NCBI GenBank assembly: GCA_944474755.1
Contig: OX104120.1
Location: forward strand, 39,660,067-39,724,066
Length of the DNA stretch: 64,000 nucleotides
Source: Limnoperna fortunei
Lineage: Eukaryota > Mollusca > Bivalvia > Mytilida > Modiolidae
Direction of reading: 5' to 3'
A program made the position numbers and the translations under genes. Positions 24,151-35,579 of the stretch are shown piece by piece (position 1 is the first letter of the stretch; the number at the start of each line of letters is the position of its first letter). A model generated the notes under the pieces. That model was not told the DNA's origin. It searched no databases and worked only from the letters and a program-made list of their open reading frames with translations.

Positions 24151-26038
24151 TTTTATTCAGTAAACTCCCGCCCCGTTTCTACTGCCAAACACATAAATTA
24201 CTCATAATTATTTTGAATTATTGCTGTGTAAATATGGCCACACTTTCTAAGATTAATCCCCGATTAGAAAATCAAAAAATCAGTTAACATAATTGTTGTG
24301 TAAACAGCGGATTAGTGGCCAGTTATATTTACTGCCGTCACGGTTCAATATTATAAGTAAAATTTATCCTACTAATTTTAAATAAATTTTAGTCACTAGA
24401 ATTTCAACACCGAAGAGAAAGCAAACTAACAGGAAGCGAACTTTATTGAAGAAATTTCCTTTTTGTGGTCTTGGAAAATACACGTGGAAAATGCTATGTT
24501 GATCTTTTTCAGTATATAGTAACGATGGCATAATTTGAGAAAAATCGTGCACATTTGTGATGCAATACAAAATCATAAAAAATAAAACCGATTGTCATGG
24601 CCATACGATAAAACCGGTTACAATAGTCTTATAACATAATATTATCAATATAGGTGAAGAACTGAATAGAAAATCAGGGTATTCTAAAATTTATAACTAT
24701 TTAACTATGAAGAATGATTTATAAAAATGATCTTAACTTAAGAGGAGTTGTTTGAAGGACGGAAAAGTATTTAAGCTATCATATAAAAATAATACAAAAA
24801 CCTCATACCTAAAAATGTGTAAACATTTAAAATCTTAATTACTTTTTGGCATTCAATGAAACATCTGCTCAGCTGGATAATAATGTTTTTTTTTAATAAA
24901 GAAAATCAGTAAAAAGCATCTAGCTTATTGTTGTGTGTTTGAGAAATATATGTGTACGAGAAAGCCTCTACTGCAACTCTACACACTTTGTTCTTTAAAC
25001 CGAAAAGAAAAAAATAATCTCTATAATTATGTACGACCAAGAAAAGTTAAATTTACAGGAACACAACTTTAAATTCGATCAGATTCAAACACTGATGAAG
25101 CACATGTGATTGTATCGCTTACAGACAAACAAACTGCTGTAAAAGTTGTTAAATGTTTGAGCGAAATCTTTAAACTTTACATAGGTTCATAAGAAAGATA
25201 TTTTGCATGCAAAGTAGGTTTTATGCATTGAATTGATTTAGAGTTAAAAACGATGTAAAATTTTAACAAGGTAGCTATAGCGTTTTAAGTTGTTCGACCA
25301 AATGTTAAGAAGGGTAGTTATTTTAATCAATGTAAGATAGAAAGTATCACACTTCGCTATCGGGAATCTTTTTTCAACTTAATAAACAAATAATAAAAAA
25401 ACCAAATACACGAATAACACCATCAGTACTATATATGTTGAGATTTGAAAGTCGCAATAACAAAATTAATAAATGCAAAAATATAAAAACAAAATTAATA
25501 AATACAAAAATAAAAACCGGCAAAAATATTCTTGGAAAATTTTATTGCTATAAAAAGGTATAAAAAAGAGTTTATTCATGTATATAAATCGGGCGGTATA
25601 GTATCGTCAACATAAACGTGACAGTTGTGTCCTATAATTCTTACATCTTTTAAGCAACTTTAACCTATAATGTGCGTTTGGTTTATTCCCACCTTTGAAT
25701 ATACATCTGCTCAGCCAAACACCTTGCGAGAGGTAGAACTTCGAAAACCAACAAAAAGTAGACGTCTGGTGCACAGTTTATCCAATCTCAAAAACACCTC
25801 CTATTTTCAAATTGAATCAGGACAGCTGTTTAAGATAAACATCTTAATTGGAGTGGAGATTGTGCGATTCCAAAACTTTCCTGTTTTTGTATAATTATGT
25901 ATGGTAAGACTAAAAGCACATTTTACCAAATAGATCGGGCAAAACGTTCACGGTTACAATTTCTAAAATTCAAATTATTCGTTTAGTTAAAAGCTTAGCC
26001 AACGCAGCATAGTGAAATGAGGACACACTTTGGTTATC

Positions 26039-26189
26039 AAAAAGCAATTGTCCTCACTCACACGCGTGAACGGAAATGTATCTAATAATACACGCAAAAG
26101 CCAGCAGATGTTCCATTACTTATTTCAAACTAGAGGAATTGATAATTATGAAGCTGTACTAGACCAGTGGAAGCCACAGATGCTTGGGT
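26039..26189 (+). CDS. Possible CARD-like exon fragment in the palindrome
   Basis: A frame just after a TGA reads ...NNTRKSQQMFHYLFQTRG followed by IDNYEAVLDQWKPQMLG, and ends at a consensus donor GG|GTAAGT. The pattern (basic/Gln-rich helix, then TRG, then an amphipathic helix ending ML) resembles the second half of caspase-recruitment domains such as the caspase-9 type. The acceptor on the left (AAATGAG|GACAC) is poor and the first half of such a domain was not found. The copy in the right arm (about 36,588-36,738, minus) keeps the frame with an Arg-to-His change. This may be a gene fragment captured by the element. Confidence 0.3.
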
Positions 26190-26302
26190 AAGTTCATATC
26201 ATTTTATATCAAATTAATAGCGCGATGTTCCTTCTTGTAAGTAATTAAGTGCTTTGATTTTTTTGTACACTAACAAGTTTCTTCTTTTTGTTGTATGATC
26301 AT

Positions 26303-26526
26303 GACCAAAGAGACAGTAACATGATGTCTGCACCTACTACGCCTTTGACAACTCAACCCATCATCATTCTGGGTCAGTCTTAAAAAAAGGACCGATCACC
26401 CCAGCGGAAGACCTGACCAAAGAGACAGTAACATGATGTCTCCACCTACTACGCCTTTGACAACTCAACCCATTATCATTCTGGGTCAGCCTTAAAAAAG
26501 GGATCGATCACCCCAGAGGAAGACCA
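26303..26526 (+). repeat. 112-bp unit, two tandem copies
   Basis: GACCAAAGAGACAGTAACAT starts at 26,303 and 26,415. Each copy runs through CTACGCCTTTGACAACTC and GATCACCCCAG(C/A)GGAAGACC. The mirrored pair is at 36,264-36,487, so this duplication predates arm formation. Confidence 0.85.
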
Positions 26527-26583
26527 CCTACCGAAAGTAAAAAAACAACAAACGAGAGCCCGAGGTTAAGAACGCAAAATACG

Positions 26584-27210
26584 CTAATAGGTCTGCTTAA
26601 TATTTGGATCTCATAATCAACACTTAAGGAGTACTTTCTACTAAATTCTACGTGATGAATTCAACTTTCCAATTGCCAACTTATCTTTCTTGTGCATCTT
26701 TCTCTTTCTCTACTCATAAGAAAAATAGCAAAGAAAACCGACCGAACAACAAGAGCCAAAAGTCAAGGGACCGTTACAAATCCGGATATAGACAAAACGC
26801 AACACAAAAACCAAAAACACAAAAAAACAGAGAGTAACCCGAACGTAATTTACTCCAGATCTTGTGTAGAATACCACAATTTTCCTGATCGAGCTTTCGA
26901 TAGTAACGCGGAAACTGCAAACTCAGGGTTTTGCTGCTATAAGGTTGTTGTCCACATTGCATAAATTGTAAGGTTAACCTCATGACAATGCGATTTCTCT
27001 CTCTTAAATGAGTACAGATGTAGGTTTGTCGTAGAGTTTTTGTAGTATCTTCCTCTATCGGACTTGACTTACCCTGAATTGACAGCCAAGGACCTGCTTT
27101 CTCTGCCGGACAACTTAGTTTTCTCTTATTTTATGAGAGTTTCTGTCAACGACTATTGTTTATGGTTTTTTGTTGGTGTTGGTTGTTGTGTGTCCCATGG
27201 CTTTTATTAG
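26584..27210 (+). repeat. 627-bp unit, copy 1
   Basis: It begins CTAATAGGTCTGCTTAATAT and ends CATGGCTTTTATTAG. It is followed directly by an almost identical copy. The three overlapping small ORFs inside are low-complexity (Lys/Asn/Gln-rich or aromatic-rich) and read in different frames, so no gene is called. Confidence 0.9.
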
Positions 27211-27837
27211 CTAATAGGTCTGCTTAATATTTGGATCTCATAATCAACACTTAAGGAGTACTTTCTACTAAATTCTACGTGATGAATTCAACTTTCCAAT
27301 TGCCAACTTATCTTTCTTGTGCATCTTTCTCTTTCTCTACTCATAAGAAAAATAGCAAAGAAAACCGACCGAACAACAAGAGCCAAAAGTCAAGGGACCG
27401 TTACAAATCCGGATATAGACAAAACGCAACACAAAAACCAAAAACACAAAAAAACAGAGAGTAACCCGAACGTAATTTACTCCAGATCTTGTGTAGAATA
27501 CCACAATTTTCCTGATCGAGCTTTCGATAGTAACGCGGAAACTGCAAACTCAGGGTTTTGCTGCTATAAGGTTGTTGTCCACATTGCATAAATTGTAAGG
27601 TTAACCTCATGACAATGCGATTTCTCTCTCTTAAATGAGTACAGATGTAGGTTTGTCGTAGAGTTTTTGTAGTATCTTCCTCTATCGGACTTGACTTACC
27701 CTGAATTGACAGCCAAGGACCTGCTTTCTCTGCCGGACAACTTAGTTTTCTCTTATTTTATGAGAGTTTCTGTCAACGACTATTGTTTATGGTTTTTTGT
27801 TGGTGTTGGTTGTTGTGTGTCCCATGGCTTTTATTAG
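27211..27837 (+). repeat. 627-bp unit, copy 2
   Basis: A direct tandem repeat of 26,584-27,210 with exactly the same length. The other arm has only one copy (35,580-36,206), so this is an arm-specific duplication. Confidence 0.9.
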
Positions 27838-28655
27838 TGTTTTGGACTGCGAGAGTTGATTGCCACGTTGGTTTTTCTTCGCTTATTTCTATAAGAGACA
27901 TGCAATACATTATTTTTAAAGTTTATATTACATTAACACTACGGTAGCTCTAACTCGGAAAGGCTCGAAGACCACTTATGTCTCGAAGTGTATGTAAAGT
28001 CCCGCCAATTTTTCTTTTTGTATTTGTAAAAAATACAACCCCGTATCTTGAACACTCGAACTCAGTAAATTCATTTAAATCACAATAAATAATGTGAAAT
28101 TAAATTATAAGCGTCGGCATGAAACAATAAACATAGGGTACCAAGGACGTAGATTACGGATTAGTGCAATTTAACAGGTAATAAATATGTCATAATTGGT
28201 GATGTTTTAACATGTAAATATAATTAATTGTTTGTATAATTAGGAAATATTTACTATACCACACGGATTATAGAAGCCAAACAAAAAATATGCCAATAAG
28301 AAATCAAGTACGACTTTTATTGACAATTGCAATTTGATATTCAAAGACAATTATTCAAGAGAAGACTTATTTTGAGAACAATATGTTGCCCATAAATACT
28401 AGTGGAAATTATTTACTTAATTTAACTGTGATGGCAGACAAAACGTGCACAAAAAGTTGGGTTTCGAGTGGAGCTATCAACGAAAGTAAGTAATGACTGA
28501 TGCATAAAATACAAAATGCACAAACTATTACTAAAACAACTTTATTCATAAAAAAACCTCATGAAATAAACATCTAAACACATTTAAAAAAAACTTAGTA
28601 CCAACAACGATCATACAGTGTGACAAGAAATCCAAAACAAAAAACAAAAACTTAC

Positions 28656-28741
28656 GGTACGGAACATTTCCGTGAGTTGTCCAACTTCGGTGGCTCGAAC
28701 TGTTCTTGGTGAACCCATTCGAGTTCCAGTTATCAGTTCAA
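28656..28741 (-). CDS. Candidate 86-bp exon, left arm
   Basis: On the minus strand, acceptor TTCTAATACAG is followed by an open 86-bp segment reading ELITGTRMGSPRTVRATEVG plus QLTEMFRT, ending at donor ACC|GTAAGT (phase 1 in, phase 0 out). Good splice signals at both ends and ordinary protein-like composition make it a plausible exon. It is identical in length in the other arm (34,674-34,759, plus). I do not recognise the protein family. It lies on the same strand as the spacer ORF upstream (30,536-30,135). Confidence 0.4.
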
Positions 28742-29339
28742 CTGTATTAGAAGTAAACAGGTTTCGTTTGGATTATGTTTTTAAAAAGTGACGTAAAAAT
28801 ATATGAATAACACACATGAATGGAAGAAGTACATAAACATGTTTAACCATACTAGATACTGTATGCGCCTATCCTAAGCCCAGAGTCTGTATTTCCGTGT
28901 TTTTTCGTCGTCTCTGTGACTTTATAATTTCGTTTAGTGGTTGTGTAAATGGGGCAGCTATTCTAAAATTTGATAGCATCATATTCTGTCATCCCAAACA
29001 TTTCACGACTTATCGTCTGGTGTGGATTTTCCTCATTGTTTCCTCACACATTTGTTTAATACGTCATATTTACAGTTAACAAGGTATATTGATCAACGAG
29101 GATATAACACCAAATCTTAAATGCTTGTTAATAATGAAGGCTGTAATGACAAACGGAATCCAGACTGACATAAAAACACCGAATAAACGATACTTAAACA
29201 TTCACTATCACTTATGACGACTTTTAAGTGTAGGGGCTCACACATATTCTTCAAACTTCAATTAAATAAATATAGCGACTTCTGTTAGGTATCATGCTCT
29301 GCCAACAGTTACTTTTACACGATCAGCTCCTTGAGAAAA

Positions 29340-30226
29340 CTGAAGAAATATTTTTAAATATGTTGTAACTTGAAGGAATTATTTAAAAATTGTGTTGTAA
29401 ATTGACCATTTGTTCAAAAAAATGTTTTCCTAACGATGTATATTCTAACATTATTAAGAAAAAATGAAGAAGATTTTGGAAATGTTTATTGGAAGTTGAC
29501 GAAAATCGAAAAAAATGTTGAAAATTTGGTTGTTTATGAAGTTTTTTTTATATTTGATATCGAAATCAAAGAAGTTTTGTTTAAAATACTGTTGTAAATT
29601 GACGAATTAAAAACAACGATTATACACGATTGAAACTTTTAACATTTAAAGACTAACGAAGAAATATATTTAAAAACTGTCTTGGAAATTGTTTTCTTAA
29701 CGATGTATATTTTAACATTTTTAAGAAAAAATGAAGAAAAATATTTGGAAATTTTGATTGAAAGTTGAAGACAATCAAAGAAATTGTTGACAATTTGGTT
29801 GTATATGAAGTACTTTTTGATATTTGTTATCGAAAAGAAAGAATTTTGTTTAAAATACTGTTGTAAATTTAGGAATTATTTCAAATTTGTTTTGTTAACG
29901 ATGTGAGCTTTTAACATTTTTGAACAAAAAGGAAAAAAATATTTAAACATTGTGTTGTTAATTGTTTTTAAACGATGTATACTTTGACTTTTTTAAAAAG
30001 AAACGAAGAATTTTTTACAAATCTTTATTGTAAATTGACAGAAGCGAAGAAATTGTTGAAAATTTTGTTGTATATGAAGTAATTTCTGTTGTTATTTTAT
30101 ACTTTCAACATTTTTGAAGAAAAACGAAGAAAATTTAGAAAATTATTATTGAAAATTGAAGACAGTCGAAGATATTGTTGAAAATCTGGTTGTATATGAA
30201 GTAATTTTGTGTTATTTGAGGTTGAC
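29340..30226 (+). repeat. A-rich degenerate tandem array (left of spacer)
   Basis: Recurring words are (A/T)TTGTTGA(A/C)AAT.TGGTTG followed by TATATGAAGT (near 29,513, 29,785, 30,050, 30,172), TTAACGATGTATA, AATACTGTTGTAAATT and AAAACGAAGAA. Spacings cluster near 120 and 265 bp, suggesting ~130-bp units in pairs. One strand is strongly A-rich. ORFs here are meaningless. Confidence 0.8.
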
Positions 30227-30536
30227 CACAAATCGGACAAACAAGTTCGTTGTACCAGTGTGAATCACATGAGAGTTGTGGCCCATGGGTCTCCTTCAAT
30301 TCACTAAAGTCAGCGTTCAATAAAATTGTGATAGATATAATTAATATGTTCCCAACCACTCCTTTAAACAATATAAAGATTGTGCCTTGAGAGGCTGCAG
30401 GGAAAACATGTCTTGAACAGTCCCAAGAACTGTCAACGTCTGTTTTAATTTGATGTACAATAATAACAACGAGGTTAAATACTAGTACATATTGTATTGA
30501 AATTGTTGACAGAATAATTGAATAAATAAAACACAA
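30135..30536 (-). CDS. Unidentified 133-codon ORF in the palindrome spacer
   Basis: The only sizeable ORF in the unique spacer. It has a hydrophobic N-terminal stretch (YVLVFNLVVIIV), a DSSWDCSRH segment, a second hydrophobic stretch (VVGNILIISITILL) and a Cys/His segment (SCDSHWYNELVCPICGQPQ). The last ~35 codons run into the A-rich array, so the real coding part probably ends near 30,230. An internal TTTTCCCTGCAG could be an acceptor, so it may be an exon rather than a whole gene. It could be a membrane protein with a Cys-pair motif; I do not recognise the family. It recurs as 32,001-32,402 only because the sequence there duplicates this one across the assembly gap. Confidence 0.35.
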   Translation of the reverse strand: MCFIYSIILSTISIQYVLVFNLVVIIVHQIKTDVDSSWDCSRHVFPAASQGTIFILFKGVVGNILIISITILLNADFSELKETHGPQLSCDSHWYNELVCPICGQPQITQNYFIYNQIFNNIFDCLQFSIIIF

Positions 30537-30540
30537 ACAT

Positions 30541-31134
30541 TTCTACAAAATAAAAGACTCCGTTTAAAACCTAATTGTAAATATTTTGTCGATTTCTTTC
30601 AATTAACAATATACAATTTTTTAAACATTTTTTTTTTCGTTTTTCTTTTAAAATTTTAAGTGTACATTGTTGAGAACAAAATTTGTAAAAACAAATCCTC
30701 AATTTATAACACAATAAAAGACATTCTCCGTTTTTCGTATAAAATAAAACAATTACTTCATTTATAACCAAATTTACTTGAATAGTTTTTGTTCCTTCAA
30801 TTATCAATTACATTTGTTACTTTTAAAATAATAAAAACTTCGTTTACAATCAAGTTTTATACAATTTCTCTGTTTTCATTAAATCTGTAATACAATATTT
30901 TCCAAATATTTTTTGTTTTTCTTAAATCATTTTTTTAAGTTTACATCGTTTACAACACACGTTTAAAAATAATTCTTCACTTTGCAACACAATTTGTTTC
31001 AAATTCTTCGTTTTCGGATAAAATAACAAAAAAATGCTTTATATACGACAAAATTTTAAACAATTTCTTCGATTTCTTAAATTTTCAATACAAATTTTCA
31101 AAATTCTTGTTTTTTTTTAAAAAAATGTTAAAAT
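30541..31134 (-). repeat. T-rich inverted array, left of the N run
   Basis: The same array family as 29,340-30,226 in the opposite orientation (CTTCATTTATAACC, TTTACATCGTTTACAACAC, AATTCTTCGTTTTCGG). It ends at the N run with visible homopolymer-length differences from its counterpart at 32,407-33,000. Confidence 0.8.
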
Positions 31135-31334
31135 NNNNNNNNNNNNNNNNNNNNNNNNNNNNNNNNNNNNNNNNNNNNNNNNNNNNNNNNNNNNNNNNNN
31201 NNNNNNNNNNNNNNNNNNNNNNNNNNNNNNNNNNNNNNNNNNNNNNNNNNNNNNNNNNNNNNNNNNNNNNNNNNNNNNNNNNNNNNNNNNNNNNNNNNNN
31301 NNNNNNNNNNNNNNNNNNNNNNNNNNNNNNNNNN
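31135..31334. other. Run of exactly 200 N (scaffold gap)
   Basis: The length is a round 200, which is a scaffolding placeholder size rather than a measured gap. The flanks 29,468-31,134 and 31,335-33,000 are the same sequence in direct orientation, so real missing sequence is unlikely. Any ORF spanning it is an artefact. Confidence 0.97.
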
Positions 31335-33000
31335 GAAGATTTTGGAAATGTTTATTGGAAGTTGACGAAAATCGAAAAAAATGTTGAAAATTTGGTTGTT
31401 TATGAAGTTTTTTTTATATTTGATATCGAAATCAAAGAAGTTTTGTTTAAAATACTGTTGTAAATTGACGAATTAAAAACAACGATTATACACGATTGAA
31501 ACTTTTAACATTTAAAGACTAACGAAGAAATATATTTAAAAACTGTCTTGGAAATTGTTTTCTTAACGATGTATATTTTAACATTTTTAAGAAAAAATGA
31601 AGAAAAATATTTGGAAATTTTGATTGAAAGTTGAAGACAATCAAAGAAATTGTTGACAATTTGGTTGTATATGAAGTACTTTTTGATATTTGTTATCGAA
31701 AAGAAAGAATTTTGTTTAAAATACTGTTGTAAATTTAGGAATTATTTCAAATTTGTTTTGTTAACGATGTGAGCTTTTAACATTTTTGAACAAAAAGGAA
31801 AAAAATATTTAAACATTGTGTTGTTAATTGTTTTTAAACGATGTATACTTTGACTTTTTTAAAAAGAAACGAAGAATTTTTTACAAATCTTTATTGTAAA
31901 TTGACAGAAGCGAAGAAATTGTTGAAAATTTTGTTGTATATGAAGTAATTTCTGTTGTTATTTTATACTTTCAACATTTTTGAAGAAAAACGAAGAAAAT
32001 TTAGAAAATTATTATTGAAAATTGAAGACAGTCGAAGATATTGTTGAAAATCTGGTTGTATATGAAGTAATTTTGTGTTATTTGAGGTTGACCACAAATC
32101 GGACAAACAAGTTCGTTGTACCAGTGTGAATCACATGAGAGTTGTGGCCCATGGGTCTCCTTCAATTCACTAAAGTCAGCGTTCAATAAAATTGTGATAG
32201 ATATAATTAATATGTTCCCAACCACTCCTTTAAACAATATAAAGATTGTGCCTTGAGAGGCTGCAGGGAAAACATGTCTTGAACAGTCCCAAGAACTGTC
32301 AACGTCTGTTTTAATTTGATGTACAATAATAACAACGAGGTTAAATACTAGTACATATTGTATTGAAATTGTTGACAGAATAATTGAATAAATAAAACAC
32401 AAACATTTCTACAAAATAAAAGACTCCGTTTAAAACCTAATTGTAAATATTTTGTCGATTTCTTTCAATTAACAATATACAATTTTTTAAACATTTTTTT
32501 TTTCGTTTTTCTTTTAAAATTTTAAGTGTACATTGTTGAGAACAAAATTTGTAAAAACAAATCCTCAATTTATAACACAATAAAAGACATTCTCCGTTTT
32601 TCGTATAAAATAAAACAATTACTTCATTTATAACCAAATTTACTTGAATAGTTTTGTTCCTTCAATTATCAATTACATTTGTTACTTTTAAAATAATAAA
32701 AACTTCGTTTACAATCAAGTTTTATACAATTTCTCTGTTTTCATTAAATCTGTAATACAATATTTTCCAAATATTTTTTGTTTTTCTTTAAATCATTTTT
32801 TTAAGTTTACATCGTTTACAACACACGTTTAAAATAATTCTTCACTTTGCAACACAATTTGTTTCAAATTCTTCGTTTTCGGATAAAATAACAAAAAATG
32901 CTTTATATACGACAAAATTTTAAACAATTTCTTCGATTTCTTAAATTTTCAATACAAATTTTCAAAATTCTTGTTTTTTTTTAAAAATGTTAAAATATAC
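31335..33000 (+). repeat. Direct duplicate of 29,468-31,134 across the gap
   Basis: It starts GAAGATTTTGGAAATG and proceeds through the A-rich array, the unique spacer and the T-rich array in the same order. Visible differences are nearly all homopolymer lengths (for example AAAAAAATG versus AAAAATG before the gap/33,000 junction, and TTTTTGTTCC versus TTTTGTTCC). This is what two contigs with unmerged overlapping ends would look like. Confidence 0.85.
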
Positions 33001-34085
33001 ATCATTTACAACACAATTTTAAAATAATTCTTCAATTTACAACACTATTTCAAACCAAATTCTTCGTTTTCTCTATCAAATAACACAAAATTACTTCATA
33101 TACAACCAGATTTTCAACAATATCTTCGACTGTCTTCAATTTTCAATAAAAATTTTCTAAATTTTCTTCGTTTTTCTTCAAAAATGTTGAAAGTATTTTA
33201 AAATATTTCGGCGTTTTTACTTTGAAAGTTAAAAGTTTACATCATCTATAACACAAATTTAAAATAATTCATCAATTTGCAGCATTATTTGAAACAAAAT
33301 TCTTCGTTTTGGGTATAAAATAACAACAGAAATTACTTCATATACAACAAAATTTTCAACAATTTCTTCGCTTCTGTCAATTTACAATAAAGATTTGTAA
33401 AAAATTCTTCGTTTCTTTTTAAAAAAGTCAAAGTATACATCGTTTAAAAACAATTAACAACACAATGTTTAAATATTTTTTTCCTTTTTGTTCAAAAATG
33501 TTAAAAGCTCACATCGTTAACAAAACAAATTTGAAATAATTCCTAAATTTACAACAGTATTTTAAACAAAATTCTTTCTTTTCGATAACAAATATCAAAA
33601 AGTACTTCATATACAACCAAATTGTCAACAATTTCTTTGATTGTCTTCAACTTTCAATCAAAATTTCCAAATATTTTTCTTCATTTTTTCTTAAAAATGT
33701 TAAAATATACATCGTTAAGAAAACAATTTCCAAGACAGTTTTTAAATATATTTCTTCGTTAGTCTTTAAATGTTAAAAGTTTCAATCGTGTATAATCGTT
33801 GTTTTTAATTCGTCAATTTACAACAGTATTTTAAACAAAACTTCTTTGATTTCGATATCAAATATAAAAAAAACTTCATAAACAACCAAATTTTCAACAT
33901 TTTTTTCGATTTTCGTCAACTTCCAATAAACATTTCCAAAATCTTCTTCATTTTTTCTTAATAATGTTAGAATATACATCGTTAGGAAAACATTTTTTTG
34001 AACAAATGGTCAATTTACAACACAATTTTTAAATAATTCCTTCAAGTTACAACATATTTAAAAATATTTCTTCAGTTTTCTCAAG
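32407..34085 (-). repeat. T-rich tandem array (right of spacer)
   Basis: The reverse-orientation array continues without a break into the part that pairs with 29,340-30,226. It is longer than the left array, so the array itself is unequal between arms. Confidence 0.8.
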
Positions 34086-34673
34086 GAGCTGATCGTGTAA
34101 AAGTAACTGTTGGCAGAGCATGATACCTAACAGAAGTCGCTATATTTATTTAATTGAAGTTTGAAGAATATGTGTGAGCCCCTACACTTAAAAGTCGTCA
34201 TAAGTGATAGTGAATGTTTAAGTATCGTTTATTCGGTGTTTTTATGTCAGTCTGGATTCCGTTTGTCATTACAGCCTTCATTATTAACAAGCATTTAAGA
34301 TTTGGTGTTATATCCTCGTTGATCAATATACCTTGTTAACTGTAAATATGACGTATTAAACAAATGTGTGAGGAAACAATGAGGAAAATCCACACCAGAC
34401 GATAAGTCGTGAAATGTTTGGGATGACAGAATATGATGCTATCAAATTTTAGAATAGCTGCCCCATTTACACAACCACTAAACGAAATTATAAAGTCACA
34501 GAGACGACGAAAAAACACGGAAATACAGACTCTGGGCTTAGGATAGGCGCATACAGTATCTAGTATGGTTAAACATGTTTATGTACTTCTTCCATTCATG
34601 TGTGTTATTCATATATTTTTACGTCACTTTTTAAAAACATAATCCAAACGAAACCTGTTTACTTCTAATACAG

Positions 34674-34759
34674 TTGAACTGATAACTGGAACTCGAATGG
34701 GTTCACCAAGAACAGTTCGAGCCACCGAAGTTGGACAACTCACGGAAATGTTCCGTACC
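34674..34759 (+). CDS. Candidate 86-bp exon, right-arm copy
   Basis: Inverted counterpart of 28,656-28,741 with the same acceptor, open frame and GTAAGT donor. If transcribed it would read away from the palindrome centre toward the LRR gene. No partner exon in this arm was identified, since the spacer ORF is present on only one strand. Confidence 0.35.
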
Positions 34760-35579
34760 GTAAGTTTTTGTTTTTTGTTTTGGATTTCTTGTCACACTGT
34801 ATGATCGTTGTTGGTACTAAATTTTTTTTTAAATGTGTTTAGATGTTTATTTCATGAGGTTTTTTTATGAATAAAGTTGTTTTAGTAATAGTTTGTGCAT
34901 TTTGTATTTTATGCATCAGTCATTACTTACTTTCGTTGATAGCTCCACTCGAAACCCAACTTTTTGTGCACGTTTTGTCTGCCATCACAGTTAAATTAAG
35001 TAAATAATTTCCACTAGTATTTATGGGCAACATATTGTTCTCAAAATAAGTCTTCTCTTGAATAATTGTCTTTGAATATCAAATTGCAATTGTCAATAAA
35101 AGTCGTACTTGATTTCTTATTGGCATATTTTTTGTTTGGCTTCTATAATCCGTGTGGTATAGTAAATATTTCCTAATTATACAAACAATTAATTATATTT
35201 ACATGATTAAAACATCACCAATTATGACATATTTATTACCTGTTAAATTGCACTAATCCGTAATCTACGTCCTTGGTACCCTATGTTTATTGTTTCATGC
35301 CGACGCTTATAATTTAATTTCACATTATTTATTGTGATTTAAATGAATTTACTGAGTTCGAGTGTTCAAGATACGGGGTTGTATTTTTTACAAATACAAA
35401 AAGAAAAATTGGCGGGACTTTCCATACACTTCGAGACATACGTGGTCTTCGAGCCTTTCCGAGTTAGAGCTACCGTAGTGTTAATGTAATATAAACTTTA
35501 AAAATAATGTATTGCATGTCTCTTATAGAAATAAGCGAAGAAAAACCAACGTGGCAATCAACTCTCGCAGTCCAAAACA

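Larger units (their letters stand above)
21745..30226 (+). repeat. Left arm of the palindrome
   Basis: It pairs with 33,076-41,050. Anchors by coordinate sum are 21,745/41,050, 26,303/36,487, 28,741/34,674 and 30,226/33,076. The jump in the sum (about +625) between the second and third anchor is the extra 627-bp copy in this arm; the later drop (about -113) is an extra array piece in the other arm. Small differences are visible, for example GGGGCAAATGTT here versus GGGGCAGATGTT there. No full gene is recognised in the arm. Confidence 0.9.

Noticed and set aside
25670..25894. 74-codon ORF in the left arm
   Set aside because: The start ATG is ATT in the right arm, and there are no splice sites or recognised motif.
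26652..26983. Three overlapping ORFs in the 627-bp unit
   Set aside because: They read in different frames and strands with low-complexity composition; repetition comes from the DNA unit, not from protein selection.
31107..31463. 118-codon ORF spanning the N run
   Set aside because: Most of it is N and the rest is tandem-array sequence; an artefact.
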